Of a DNA stretch of 64,000 nt, positions 22,405 through 34,017 are shown piece by piece. A program made the translations under genes and the position numbers. Numbering within the stretch: position 1 is the stretch's first letter; every line of letters starts with the position of its first letter. Origin of the DNA: Symbiodinium natans. Its lineage: Eukaryota; Sar; Dinophyceae; Suessiales; Symbiodiniaceae. The notes under the pieces are model-generated. The model was not told the origin of the DNA. It did no database searches and worked only from the letters and a program-made list of their open reading frames with translations. The stretch lies in contig CAJNDS010002155.1 of the NCBI GenBank assembly GCA_905221605.1, forward strand, positions 312,001-376,000, given 5' to 3'.

Positions 22405-22530
22405 CCTGGGCCCACAATCTTATGGGTTATACCTACTAATTAAGGGTAGTTACACCCTAAACCCTAAACCCTAAATACCCTACACCCGAAACCCTAAACC
22501 TACTAAACTGTAGGTAAATGGAGTCCTTGG
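22405..22530. mobile_element. Family D TIR element split by a telomere-like insertion
   Basis: Relative to the intact copy at 42835-42913 (reverse complement), the sequence matches up to TAAGGGTAGTTAC, is then interrupted by about 47 bp of CCCTAAA-type repeat (22454-22500), and resumes at TACTAAACTGTAGGTAAATG. The outer ends are CCTGGG and GTCCTTGG. Confidence 0.75.
22454..22500 (-). repeat. Telomere-like tract inserted in a family D element
   Basis: Units ACCCTAAACCCTAAACCCTA followed by variants ATACCCTACACCCGAAACCC. TAC stands on both sides of the insertion. Confidence 0.8.
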
Positions 22531-22634
22531 TAAACCACCCAGGAAGTATAAGAGCCCGTCGACGCGGCAGTCTGCGGATCGCAGCCCGCATGGGATGGGC
22601 TTGCATTGACTCTTGGAATCCCTGAGCTTCAGTT

Positions 22635-22745
22635 CTTTTTGGGGATCAAATGAACCCTAGAATTGGGGTCATATACCCTGACTACTATATTTCCGATAAA
22701 AGGTATATGAAATATGAACCCTTTTGAGGTTCCTTTAATCCCCAA
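22635..22745. mobile_element. TIR mini-element, family A
   Basis: The left end TTTTGGGGATCAAATGAACC and right end GGTTCCTTTAATCCCCAAGG are inverted. The interior ATATACCCTGACTACTAT matches family A. Confidence 0.7.
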
Positions 22746-22904
22746 GGCTGGCCGACCTAAAATCAGGGGACCTGAACAGCTGTTGCAGCAAGGATGGTGT
22801 TGGACTCAGCCGAAGACCGGGCTGTGTCCGTGATGCCCATGACCTCACAACACCCCACCGCGGCTGGCTTTCTGCTTACCCGGAGATTGACATGCTGAAA
22901 GGGG

Positions 22905-23010
22905 GGGGGGGGGGGTTGCGATATTAGGGGTACCTTATTTAGGGTCCTTATTACAAAGGGATCCTACTACTTGGGGATCAAGATTCGGGGCCCATATTCT
23001 TGTCAACCCC
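22905..23010. mobile_element. TIR mini-element, family C-like
   Basis: Poly-G then GGGGGTTGCGATATTAGGGG at the left is an imperfect inverse of the right end (CCCATATTCTTGTCAACCCC). The interior GGTACCTTATTTAGGGTCCT is shared with other family C elements. Confidence 0.5.
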
Positions 23011-25374
23011 CGCATTGCTCTGAATCCGGGAACCTGGCCGCCATGTTCGTGGTGGTCATGCTCAGGTCCATGAACCCCTGCAACGTCAGGGGTGCGTCTG
23101 AGTCTTCGTCACTCCCCGCAACCTCAGGTTCCTTTCGGGGAAATATTCCATGTCTTGGCAGGACACTGGAACATGCGAAAGAAACAGCAACCCGGAAGAC
23201 CAAAACGATCTCTCCCGGCAAGACTGCCTTCATGCTCATGCTCCGAGTGGTGCTCTGATCCTGGCCGCTGGATGGGCCTTCCAAACCCTGGGGGCCTGCC
23301 GCCCGACGATGACGGGACCCTACTGAAACCCCAACGAAACACCTTGGATTCGTTTGATTTTGATACTTCAACCAGTCTCTGCGTGGCGCTTACGCCGCTC
23401 CCGGGACGGGAGTCCTTTCAATCGGTAGACCTCGCAGGACAGAAGTGTACTAAAGTGTACCACCTTGACAATACCTGCATCAACCCCAACTGCCGAAGGA
23501 TAGACCCCCGAATCCTGAACCCGAAATACCAAATTTGCCTCCAGACCTTCAGGCCTTCAACGCTTCGGTGTGTGCGGGGTGCTGTTGCTTTGAAGGCACC
23601 GGGGTTCAGGCCTTCAGAAACTCCAGAATTCTAAACCCTAAACCGCTAAACCGCTAAACCGCTAAACCCTAAACCCTAAACCCTTTTTTTGACTCCAGGC
23701 TCAGCCGGATCCGAACTTACTGGCAATCTGCAAACCCTAAACCCTAAACCCTAAACCTTAAACCCCAAGCCCTTCCAGAAGTCCTCACCAAGAAGCGCCC
23801 TCATTGGAAGCTGAAACCCTCCAACCAATCGCTGCAGCATCTGAAGCCTCCATGGTGTGACTCGTGGTCGTGGCTTGCCTGCTCTCGTTTGCGGGTTTAG
23901 GGTATTAGAGTTTAGGGGTTCTAAGGGTTAAAAGGGTTGAAAAGGGCTTAGAGTTTAAGAGTTCAGGGTTTTAGAGTTTAGGGTTTAGAATTTAGGGTCT
24001 AGGGGTTACAAGGGTTAAAAGGGTTTGGGGATTTTGGGGTTTAAAGGGCGTTAGGGATTTTTTGCCACCCGCCTAGCTGACGGAGCGTCGATTTAGGGCT
24101 TAGGGTTTAAGTTCCTTTTCCCAGTCTTGGGTTGATCATTCACTGGAACAGGCGGTTAATTGGGTTGAGGGAAATCCCTCCTTCCCCTGGCGCGTCAGCG
24201 CGCCCAAACTCCCTCCGTCCCCCTCTCGCCCTCCCTCTCTCTACTTAGACCCAAAAGCAACTCTGGGTCTTAGTCTTCCATCTTACTCTTCTGCACTCCC
24301 CTGCCCCTCCGACAGGAAGTGGCAGGAGGTGTCCGCGCGTTGGTCTGTGAACGGCACGACACCGTGTTGGTGTCGGCGCAAGAGGTGGTCCCCTACACGT
24401 CCAATGTACTCAAGCGCTGCTCTGCATCTGTTGTTGTAGGCGTCCTGCGTTTCGGAAGTTTTCACTGTAGTTCCTCTGTCCGCGTTCTCGTGCAAAAGCA
24501 GCAGCATCTCAGTTTGTCTACTAACTAGGCACGGACACTCCCTGGCTGCAGCTCCAATGGTCTCGTTTCGCCTTGGGCTAAGGTTTATATTCGCAGCTCG
24601 CTTATGGCTCAAACCGGCGGCAGGTACGGCCTTGAGCCAAACTCTGTCCCTCCTTCCCTCTCTCTCTCGCCCTCTCCCCCTCTCTCCCGCTTCTCCTCAG
24701 CGGAGCCGCTTTCCCGCGCAAGGCTCCTGGGGCAAGGGAGTCGGGCCGGGCGTCAGTTTATGCATGGGTTTGTGGATTCGGGATTCAAGAACCAGTGACA
24801 CTGCCCTGCTGAGCACAGCTGAATCCTGCCAGCAAGTCCAAACTCTTTTACTGTTAACACTGGGCTCCCGACAACGCTGTAGCAAGGATGGCCAGCCATT
24901 GCAGGCCCCCACGTTTCATTGACCAAGAAGCAATTGTTACCAGTCACCTCCCTTCACCGCAAGCATCCATACACCAGCCATGTAGGGCTATCATGATTAC
25001 AGATCAAATCTGGGGAAGGGTGCTGAGAACTATCCGATGTACCAGCCCAAAAAGTTGATGGCCCCCTGGTGGTGTAAAACTACGGGTACAAGCTCCCTTT
25101 GTGCGTGGAGGCCTTTTTGTGACTGCCACAACAAGAGATCGCATTCTTCGGGGGTTCATCTTTATCTCAAGGCCGCCTAGCACGCCACCTTGAGCCAAGA
25201 AAGACATGCGCTGGAGAGCTTAAGAGTTGGCGCATTTTGGGTAGGAACCCGGAACCTCGCCCTCTTAAATCCTTCAAAAGAAGCTATGATCCCCCGAGGC
25301 AGCTCCCCTGGCTTGAGGCTCCTCCTTACTTAGGGTCTTTGGGTGCTTAGGTGTCGGACCTGATCAGTACCTGC
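23011..25374. other. Intergenic DNA, no gene recognised
   Basis: Tracts at about 23632-23690 and 23730-23766, degenerate TTTAGGG at 23895-24060, a TTTTTTGCCACCCGCCTAGC module at about 24057, and CT-rich DNA at 24190-24240. The plus-strand frame at 23092-23634 and several others overlap minus-strand frames; none has a motif. Confidence 0.4.
24633..24643 (-). other. Possible truncated spliced-leader relict
   Basis: On the minus strand, TTTGGCTCAAG equals the last 11 bases of the dinoflagellate spliced leader. The preceding bases do not match. A 10-base match (TTGGCTCAAG) lies at 25191-25200 on the same strand. Relict leaders mark retroposed mRNAs, but matches this short can be chance, and no clear gene follows. 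Confidence 0.2.
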
Positions 25375-25476
25375 TAATTGCCGAAGAGCCCCCAAAATCA
25401 ACATATTCTTCCTTATAATTAAGGGTAATATAGGGATTCTGATTTTGCATTTCTTGGGGGGCACTGAAGCAAATCG
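25375..25476. mobile_element. TIR mini-element, family E
   Basis: The left end AATTGCCGAAGAGCCCCCAA and right end CTTGGGGGGCACTGAAGCAA are imperfect inverted repeats around an AT-rich core with ATTAAGGGTAATATAGGGAT. Relatives lie at about 27640-27775 and 40237-40325. Confidence 0.55.
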
Positions 25477-25768
25477 TAGGCACCTGTTCTGCAACTCCTC
25501 TGTTTTCAGCCGTCCAGGAAGATGAACGACGCCAATCTGCGGGTGCGTGGCAGAGACAGCGGCAGGTGGTCGCACGACCTCATCCTTGTGTACTTAAGGG
25601 TTTAGGGTTTAGGGTTCTCAAGCCCCGCTGCCCCTAAATTAAAGCGTCTCGACGTAAATCCTTACCCGGCCAAACAAAGTCCAAGCCCCTACTAGGCCCC
25701 TCAACTTCTCCACAAGTCCCCGATTGCCTCGCGAGAATGCCTTAACCCTAAACACTAAAAACCCTAAA

Positions 25769-25863
25769 CTTGGCATGTTCCCCCCTGCAGTCCTTCATGG
25801 GGACTTATACTCGGGGTACTACAATCCCTATTAAGGACTGCGCGTATCAGGGGGAACATCCAA
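25769..25863. mobile_element. Family B element inside a telomere-like tract
   Basis: The ends CTTGGCATGTTCCCCCC and GGGGGAACATCCAA are degenerate family B repeats. CCCTAAA units directly touch both ends, so the element either landed in a tract or was flanked by later tract growth. Confidence 0.6.
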
Positions 25864-26226
25864 CCCTAAAACCCTACCTGAACCCTAAACCTAAACCTAG
25901 ACCCCTGAACCCCGACCTTTGCAGGTTAAATAAACCGAGCTCCGCCGATCAGAAGCATCCCGACGCTCAGTGCAGGAACTGCTGGAAATCCTGGCTCTGA
26001 AACTTAAGCTCCGCCTGCCTGTTTAGGGTTTAGGGTTCTGGTTTAGGGTTTAGGGTTATGGTTTCGACTCTCGCACTCACTCAAGCAGGCAAGGGTTTAG
26101 GGTTTAGGGCGAGGGTTTAAGGGGGGATGAGAGGGCACCCTGCCCAGAAGACTCCCAAGAGCCCACCTGTCTGCGGGGTACGGAGAAACCATGTTCGCCC
26201 AGTAGCCGTATTCCTAAGGTCGGTTC

Positions 26227-26335
26227 CTTGGGATGTTTCCTGCTTATACCAACAGCTCCTTAAGAGGGCTTACAGTAACCCCCCTACCATAATTTATTAT
26301 CAAGGACTGCTGGTGTAAAGGGGGAACATCCCAAC
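26227..26335. mobile_element. TIR mini-element, family B
   Basis: The ends CTTGGGATGTTTCCTGCTTA and GTAAAGGGGGAACATCCCAA, with a family B interior, about 109 bp. Confidence 0.65.
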
Positions 26336-26617
26336 TGGTTGAAAAAGGGAACCTCGATCCAACCAAAAAGGGCAAAAGGGCACCACTGACCGGGGATGCA
26401 CTTCATGGTCGAGCCGAGTTTCTTGAGTTGTTGTGTTTTTTGTGCCTTTTGCCTGTCTATGAATACTATATTGTTTTATTTATGTTATTATTATTATTAT
26501 TTTTTTTGAGAGGGGGGGGGGGGGGTAGGGGCTCGGTTTTGCTCATTCACGTCTTGCCTAGAAGTTAGAGCCGCAGCATGAGCGGAAGCTGAGGCGCTCC
26601 CGGGATGGAGGGTTTTG

Positions 26618-26715
26618 GGTTCCAGTTATATTATCGTACCCCCCCTATTAAAATTTAATAGGGGGGGGGGGGGGGGGGGGTACTATGATCCATTTTAAGC
26701 TGCAAAGGAACATCT
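26618..26715. mobile_element. Hairpin element with poly-G core
   Basis: GTACCCCCCCTATTAAA and TTTAATAGGGGGG...GTAC form an inverted pair around a short loop, with GTTCC and GGAAC near the outer ends. It may be a decayed family B relative. It abuts the coding remnant at 26716. Confidence 0.4.
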
Positions 26716-27010
26716 GAGTCCCTGAACTACGCCAGAAGGTTCAACCTCAAGGAAACCGGTTCGGGCATTGGGATCACACAGGCCATGAAGCATCTGAACA
26801 AATAGGTCCTTGCAAATCTTCTCGAAAAGCTCACACTTGCCCTTGCTGTGCTGCAGCGCTTGAACCTCCGAAGTTTCTGAGTTTCGTGGTCAGAAGTAGT
26901 AGCGTCTGAGCCGCATGAACTCATGGACATGTTTTTCAGCCATTGGAAGACCCAACAGCACAGCTTCTTCATGGTCGGGAATTTCCGGATTTTTTCAGGA
27001 CGCCAGCACC
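26700..27010 (-). pseudogene. Unrecognised coding remnant or exon pair
   Basis: One minus-strand phase reads HEEAVLLGLPMAEKHVHEFM, then RLRRYYF and a TGA, then continues in the same phase with ETSEVQALQHSKGKCELFEK and LFVQMLHGLCDPNART before entering the hairpin element. The two protein-like stretches in one phase separated by a stop suggest either a small intron or a nonsense mutation. The product family is not recognised. Confidence 0.4.
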
Positions 27011-27476
27011 CTTTTCGACCCAGACTGGCTCCCTAACCCCCCCCCCCCCCAAACCTCGATCTTGGCCCAACGGAAGTTCGGGTTTGGGGTACTATTGTGC
27101 ACTATGATGATTGTCTGTTGGGGTACATGAGGGGTATGTAAGAAATGTCCGTATCGAGCCGAGCCTTTATCAGCCGTCGACCGAAACCTATGAAAGGTCG
27201 CAGCACGTTGGTGGCAGACTGGCCCATCTTCTTTCGGCTCTTCATGACATGGCCCCATGCCCTCCTAGAACGTGTCAGGGGGGCCCTAAACCCTGACCCC
27301 AAACCCTAAACCCCAAACCCTAAACAAACCCTAAGCCATAGGGGCCTGTTTTTTGCTTTACACTTTGTGTGCGTAAGCTGAGCAGTGTTGGAGTCAGAGG
27401 CCTTCGCCAGCGCCCTCGCGATCCATATCATCGCACCACCCTTCGTGTCATGTAGGGGCCGTAATCATCAGAATAG

Positions 27477-27627
27477 GGTTTCGGGTTTAGGGGTTTCGTG
27501 TTTAGGGGTTTAGGGGTTTAGGGGTTTAGGGGTTTAGGGGTTTAGGGGTTTAGGGGTTTAGGGGTTCAGGGGTTTAGGGGTTTAGGGGTTTAGGGGTTTA
27601 GGGGTTTAGGGTTTAGGGTTTAGGGTA
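27477..27627 (+). repeat. 8-bp TTTAGGGG array ending in TTTAGGG
   Basis: About 15 units of TTTAGGGG change to TTTAGGG at the right end. The switch of unit length within one tract is unusual. Confidence 0.95.
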
Positions 27628-27639
27628 CTATCCTTCACT

Positions 27640-27775
27640 GCTATGTTCTTAAAAGCCCCCCCCCCCCCAAACAAGAAAACACACACACACACACACACAA
27701 AATGTTCTTCCTTATCAGGATGCTATACATAGGGATGATTACCCTGTATTTTGGGGGTTCTTAAGCAACTTAGTA
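27640..27775. mobile_element. Family E TIR element with CA microsatellite
   Basis: GTTCTTAAAAGCCCCCCCCC at the left and TTTTGGGGGTTCTTAAGCAA at the right are inverted; a CA run (27681-27699) lies inside. The core TTCTTCCTTATCAGGATGCT resembles the 25375 copy. Confidence 0.5.
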
Positions 27776-27777
27776 GT

Positions 27778-28946
27778 TCATGTACCCTCGAGGCAGAGGT
27801 TGGGCTGGAGGGCCACCTATGGGTTGAAGTACCTGGGAAACTCCGACAGTCGAACTTGAGATCTAAACTCGCAGCGTCTACAGGCCTACGTCGAACCGTC
27901 CACCTGCACCAAGCCTGAGAAACGTTTTTGTGAACCAGGGGTTGGCAGTCGCGAAACTCCCGACTGAAACCTCCGAAGTCGACGCGCAGGCCCTTCACTG
28001 GCCCTTCACTTTCCTAGGCTCTCAGCGATCTGCTCTGTCCTCTTGAAGCCAATGACAAGACGATAAGCATGAACTAGGGGATTGCAGGGAGCAAGTGAGC
28101 ACACGAAACCATGTCCCGACCTGCGGTAGGAGCGGGGATTCTGATTCCACATCGGCCGGGATTGAGATCTCTTCCTTTTTGCAAGGCGGTCTCCAAACAG
28201 CTCCGACATCTCACACTATCGCTAGGCAACGATCGTGTTTGGTCCCAAAGCCATGTGGAGTCGATCAGGGAAGGACTGGGACTTAGTAACTTAGTATATA
28301 ATATGGGAGTTGAGCGCTGCGCCCCTGAAAGGATAACATCCATGAATGTATGATGTCATGTGCATGTCCGTTTTTTGTTATATACGTGCTGACGGAAAGG
28401 CATCGGAGACCTCCCATCAAGCCTGAGAGCCAAACCCAAGCTTGGGTTCGCTACAAGCAGGTCAATGCCACGCAAGAGGCACAGGATTCCACCATTTCGA
28501 ACAAAATAATTCGGGAACCAGCTTCTTGGCTTGGCCCAAACCCTAAACCCTAAAACATAAACCCACACAACAAGGGAGGTAAACCCTAGACCCTAAAACA
28601 TAAACCCACACAACAAGGGAGGCGTAGACGCGCCATTTGGTTGAGAGGCCTGCTGCGGCATCAGGCAGTCCATGTGGCCGGCATCCTTGCTTGTACCAGC
28701 CCTCACCTCTTAACTCCCAAAACCCTACACCCCAAGCCGAACCCTCCTAAACTCTTTCGTCAGGGAGTAGGGGCCTCAGGCTGATGCCAGGGCTTGGGGA
28801 CGGGGGGTTGTGCCGAAGTTTCGCGAAAATGGAGCTCTTGCTTGAGATGCCCTGGGTGGTTTATGGAAGGTCGACGTGGTCCTGGAGGCCGATTTTGAAC
28901 AGCTTGTAGTGATTCTTGGACTCCAAGCTGGGTACGGAAGACTGAC
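27778..28946. other. Intergenic DNA, no gene recognised
   Basis: The minus-strand frame at 27723-27998 overlaps the family E element and is unrecognised. Frames at 28006-28353 overlap in several phases. A 39-bp tandem duplication lies at about 28543-28622. Confidence 0.4.
28543..28622. repeat. 39-bp tandem duplication
   Basis: The block AAACATAAACCCACACAACA, with flanking CCCTA and AGGGAGG, occurs twice in a row. Confidence 0.85.
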
Positions 28947-29046
28947 CATATGGGGGGGTTTCCGAAATTAGGGGGTACCTGTTCTAAGGGAATCTTACTA
29001 GTTGGGGGCCTATTTTCGGGTCCCCGATTTCGTAAACTCCCATATG
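28947..29046. mobile_element. TIR mini-element, family C-like
   Basis: CATATGGGGGGGTTTCCGAA and, inverted, CATATGGGAGTTTACGAAAT bound exactly 100 bp. The interior includes GGGGGTACC and ATCTTACTAG. Similar ends occur at 56919-57020 and about 30000-30020. Confidence 0.65.
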
Positions 29047-31468
29047 CGCAAAAGCGCAGGGACCGAGACTTTCGGACTTTTTCGCCATCACCCGCCCATC
29101 TAGCCAAACCCATGCCCCAAAAGCATTAAAACAACTTTGTGAATGCCCTTGAACCCTTTTGTTCTTGGTAGCCTAGTAAGCACATTACAATAAGGGCACC
29201 CTTTTTTGGGGTTGGTTACTTTATAAGGGAACCCAGAGACAATAAAAAAAAACAAAGGGTACCACTGCGCTACCAAGTTTTGCCCGCCAAACCCGACACA
29301 CATCTCCAAACCCTAAACCCTAAACTCAGGGCCCAGGCCGCCCCCCTACGTTGGGGGGCGGCGCTTAAGCCCTTCCACCTCGATGGCGCAAGCCGACCCA
29401 GGTCGCTCGCCGCCTCCCACAGCATGGGGTCGGTAGCGCCCACGATGGGCCGTGTACCGGAACACGTTCTCCTCGGGGCCAGTACTGGTCCCTTCTAATA
29501 AAGTAATTACCCTAAACCCCCCACAGGCCTAAACCCTAAAAGGAATAGGTTTGGGTGGCTTCGGACGGCGTGGGGTGGGAGAAAAGTATTAGATGGCCCT
29601 CCACAATCGGGCCAAAGCTGCTCTTCGCACCTCACGAAGCTTTCGAGCCTGTTCCGAAACCTAACCTTCACAGCACCTACGCCCTATCACAGCAAACCCT
29701 AAACCCTAAACCCGAAACCCCAAACCGGCCCTTCACCCTCTCATGGCAAAGCTCGACCGTCTCCAGCTGGAAGCCTGCCGATGTAAGGAGCTCCCAGTCC
29801 TGGCCATGGCGGGGGGGGGTAGGGGGGGGATTTGGGGGCTTAGGGCTTTAGGTCTTGGGGTACCTTACTGGCGTCCTAATTTAGGGGGATCCTACTATGG
29901 GGGTAGAAGGGGGATTTGGGGGTTGACGATATGAGGCCTTTTGGGTTTAGCCTTGCTTTTTTGTGTTTTTGCTTTAGGGCATTTTAGGGGATCCTGCGTC
30001 CCCTATTTTCGTAAACCCCCATTTGGGGTTGAGGGGTTCGGGGTTAAGCTTTGGGTTGAGGGGCTTGGGGCTTGTTATCACTAGCGGGTGGTTCGGGGGG
30101 GGGGACCCCGGGGGTGGGGGGTTCCGGGAGGGCGGGGGGGGGGGCGGGTGAGAGGAGCGCGGAGTTTAGGCTTTAAGAATTTTAGGGCTGGGGGCGTTTG
30201 CTTTGTCTTTTTTGCTCTTGGCGGCTCCGCTGGGGCCAGCTGTTCGAAGGTGATCCCCTTTTGGTCGTAACAAACAGCCGCATCCTAAACCCGTCTTCCA
30301 CCCCGCTGAAGCTTTAAGACCCTAACCAAAAGCTCCTGGCTGTGCTTGGGCAGTCCAAGGAGGGGAAGATGTGGTTCCGCGGCTTTGGTGTGGCTATCGG
30401 GGGAGGATTGAGGAGTCATGCTGAAAGTTCACTGAGCTGTTCGGCTGGGCTCTTTGGCTGGATCTTTTGTTGCTTGAGTCTTTGTTGTTTGCCTGCTTCT
30501 TGCATCCGACGCTATCAGCAGGGCTTCGCGCCTGGCAATGCTCCGGCTGGCAGGACTCGTCATGCAAAGGCGACAGGGCCATGATCGGCACCTGGAAATC
30601 AGGTCGCACTTAGGAACAGACCCGGAGTGCCTCAAGCCTCGGCTCCCTTCTCTTACTCAGCACTTAGAGGTGGCTTACGCTGGAGCCCCCCCCCCCCCCC
30701 ACCCACCAAAAAAAAAAAACTCAAACCCCAACAGCATGAGCAGCCCCATGGGAAAAGCTGTTTGCAACCCAAGCTCTTCTCCGAACCCCCCCCCCCCCCT
30801 TTTTGCATCCAGGCCTCTCCGAAACCCCCTAAACCCTAAAAAGCTGGGCGCCCCCAGCTGGAGCTGGTCTTTTGCCAGCCATGCTCATCGAGCATGTTGT
30901 TTACGCGCGATGTATGGCTCCTCATCTGCACTTGGGGAGCCTCCGGACCCCCAAGACACCCATGCCCCACACACCCTGAAAAACCCCTGAAACCCTCGAC
31001 AACATTGTGCTTTTTGACTTATCTGATGCAGGCGGCCATCTGTCGCTCAAGCTTTTGGTGGATGGACTTGCGGCCATTTGTTCTGGAAGCCATGGCTTCC
31101 AAACCCAAGCCGACACATCCAATCATCCCACGCTTCCGACGGCCGCAATGCAAATCTCAAGCCCTCAACCTTCACACAACAACCTCCCACTGGGACGCAC
31201 ACTGGCATACAGCCGAAGTCCCTGTCTGGATCCGGATACATGGCATCGCGGTACCTAAGCTCGAGGTCATGGCATATCAGCGGGACCTCGCCCTTCCTCC
31301 CTGGCCTGTGGACACCGTAAGAGACACGAAGGCAAAAGGACCCTTCTAATGTGCTTCGAAGGCGCTGGGACCGCATGACATGCAGCATGTCAGCCATCAT
31401 CTTACTGGAGGTGGTCCTGGAAGTTAACTTGGCCATGACTTCGTTGTTTCTTGTTTTTCTTGGAGTGT

Positions 31469-31498
31469 AGGGGGGGGGGGGGGGGGGGGGGGGGGGGG
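31469..31498 (+). repeat. Poly-G run
   Basis: About 30 consecutive G, one of several long G or C homopolymers in the window. Confidence 0.95.
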
Positions 31499-32398
31499 AA
31501 GGGGGTGGGAACGAGCCAGGTGGGGTTGGGACTTGTCGGTTCAGGGGCCAAACCAGGAAAGTTATATCTCAAGAAGGACACTCCGCAATCGCCCTGAAGT
31601 CTTGACAGCCCCATCTAGGTAATAAGTCAAGCTGATTGCTTACCACTTGGAGGCTTTAGTTTGCAAACCAAGCTTCTGCTCTTCAAACTCCCTGGGCGAT
31701 GTCTCGAAGGCAGTGCGGCGGAGCAGCAAGTTCCCCGGCCTCGGGCTGCACCAAGCAGGTATACAAGAACTGCCAAAGCCTGGGCCTACACCACGCGGGA
31801 CAACAAGTCACCAAGCCCGAGAAGGTCTGCAGGGCCAATGGATGATGGGAACTCAATGCCTTCATCCTGGGAGCCCTACCGACCCGCGACTAAATGCTGG
31901 AATGGTGAACGAGGAGGAGACGTACAGACTCATGCGGAAGGCTTGAGTGTGAACGGGTGCAACATGGTGCAACGTAACTGCCTGCCCAAGGGGCTGAATG
32001 CTGGAGAACCACTTCAACAGGTCTCTGTCGCCTGCGACATGGCATCAACTACACAAACTGCAGGGCAGGCGCGCCGTTCACGCTAGCAAGTAAGTCAGCA
32101 GCGAATGTCTGCAATTTCAATCACGTACTACGCCTGCTCTGTGAACCCGCTCCTGCTTTGATTGTGGCTGCTTCCCCCTCTCCCGCACCTCCTTCTTTGA
32201 ATCTCTGGCTCAGGAGCTCCCAGCCAGTGGGCTCGTGAGCCTTCATGGCACCACAAGCTGCGATGTATACCTTCTTCCTCGGATCGAGGAAGAGCTCGAA
32301 TCTGCATGCGGATGCGTGAGGGCAGATCTTTCAAGGAGCGAGCACAAGGTATCTTACTTCGTCAGGAACTCCTGCGTTGAGCACACGCCCTGAAGCTG

Positions 32399-32425
32399 AC
32401 ATACATACATACATACATACATACA

Positions 32426-32455
<30 letters not shown>
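32399..32455. repeat. CATA microsatellite
   Basis: About 14 units of CATA, followed by a degenerate TATATG region to 32515. Confidence 0.95.
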
Positions 32456-32461
<6 letters not shown>

Positions 32462-32764
32462 TGCATATGTATATAGATGTGTATATATATATGTATGTAT
32501 ATATATATATATACATCAACTAAACTCGTGTTCCATCCAGCGGATGCATCCTGATGTCCCAAGAGTAAGGGCTTCGGTCGTGCCATGCTAGGCCTCTGCT
32601 TGCCTGGCATAAACCCTAAACCCTAAAAGCCCCCCTTATCTTCCGCACAGCGGCACGCGAGTACCCAGACGGTAGGCTACGCAGGTGGCAGGTGCGGCCC
32701 CCCTGGAGTGGCCAAACAGAAGCCTCAGCTGGGGTTTCGCGTCTAGTTTTACAAGGCTTCAGGG

Positions 32765-32765
<1 letters not shown>

Positions 32766-32801
<36 letters not shown>
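32766..32801. repeat. CT microsatellite
   Basis: CT dinucleotide run of about 36 bp. Confidence 0.95.
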
Positions 32802-32804
<3 letters not shown>

Positions 32805-33954
32805 GCTGCATCCCAATGGTCCCACCGCGTAGGGGTTAGGGTTTAGGGGTTCTTTGCACCTAGCTGACTGCACAGGCATGACGACAGGACCCTTGTCTTG
32901 CCGACGGATCCCAAAGGACTTTCAAGGTTTCGGCTCTCACACTCGCACACAGCGGGCAAGGATTCGGTCCGAAGGTTTAGGGGGTTTAAGGGTTTTTCGG
33001 TGTGAGGGCCGGTTTTTAGCTCGGGTTTGTCGGGCCAGTTCTCTAAATTGTGGTCCCTGTTGGGAGGTTCTATGGAGCCTTAGAACGGTTTAGTTATGTG
33101 ATGTTGAACTTAGAGCCCCCCCCCCCTCCCGCAGTTGCGGACGCAGGGATTCTTTGAGGCGTCAATCCAGATGGGTTCAAGCGCTTCATTAAGGCTACTT
33201 CAGGGTAATGAAGCTGACTTAAGGGGGAGCCTCGGACATGCGATGAGAGTCGAGTCTGTGTCGACTGGTTCGACTCCATTCGACCCCCACTTTCCTACTT
33301 CCCACATCTACCCGAAGATGTATGTGTTCAGACATCGGTGTGCTACCAAGACGCGACTGGAGCGGCTTATGTCTCACCCGGCTACGGCTATTGGTAGCAC
33401 ACTGCAATCAAGCTCAGGGGCAACTCTGATTAGATTATGTTGCGGGTGCAAATTGTGTGAACTCACAGACACTTCTGGCAAACATCAATGTGAACGTCAG
33501 CAGACTCTGCCAACGCACCGACGTTAAATCTGGCAAGAACTTGCACAAGAAACCACATCCAACCTAAATGCAGGATTTGTAGGGCTCTAGCCTGCAGTTG
33601 TAATTCTTGTCCAAGCTGCATGCAGATTCAAACCTTCTTCTTTCCACCCGGAGCTCTCAACCCCTAAACCCTCCTTTTCTTGCATCCCACACCCAATACC
33701 CTTAAACCAGCCTTACCTAGTTGCCTTGCTTCGACGACAGTGTGGCAGATCATGCCAAGGCACAAGGGCCGATCCTTGTCACCTGCACACTTCTTGGGAG
33801 TTCCCGAAATCGGTGGGTTCGGGGACTCTAGGGGTTTCAGCGTTTTGGGGGCTCTCTAACCTCAACTCATCTCTCCAAAGCCCTGGCCACTCCCAAAAGT
33901 TGTCACCAAACTTCCAACCGACCACCCACCCTTTTTACCCAAAACCCAAAACCT

Positions 33955-34017
33955 TAAACCCTTTTTGGAACTGAACTCCTTGCTGCCAGGATGCCGAAAC
34001 TCTTCTTAGAAGAGTGG
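33955..34017 (+). repeat. Dispersed repeat, copy 1 (pair at 44149)
   Basis: The sequence starting AACCCTTTTTGGAACTGAAC and continuing CCTTGCTGCCAGGATGCCGA is nearly the same as at 44149-44214. It starts with the CCCTTTTTGC boundary module found beside many telomere-like tracts. Confidence 0.8.
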
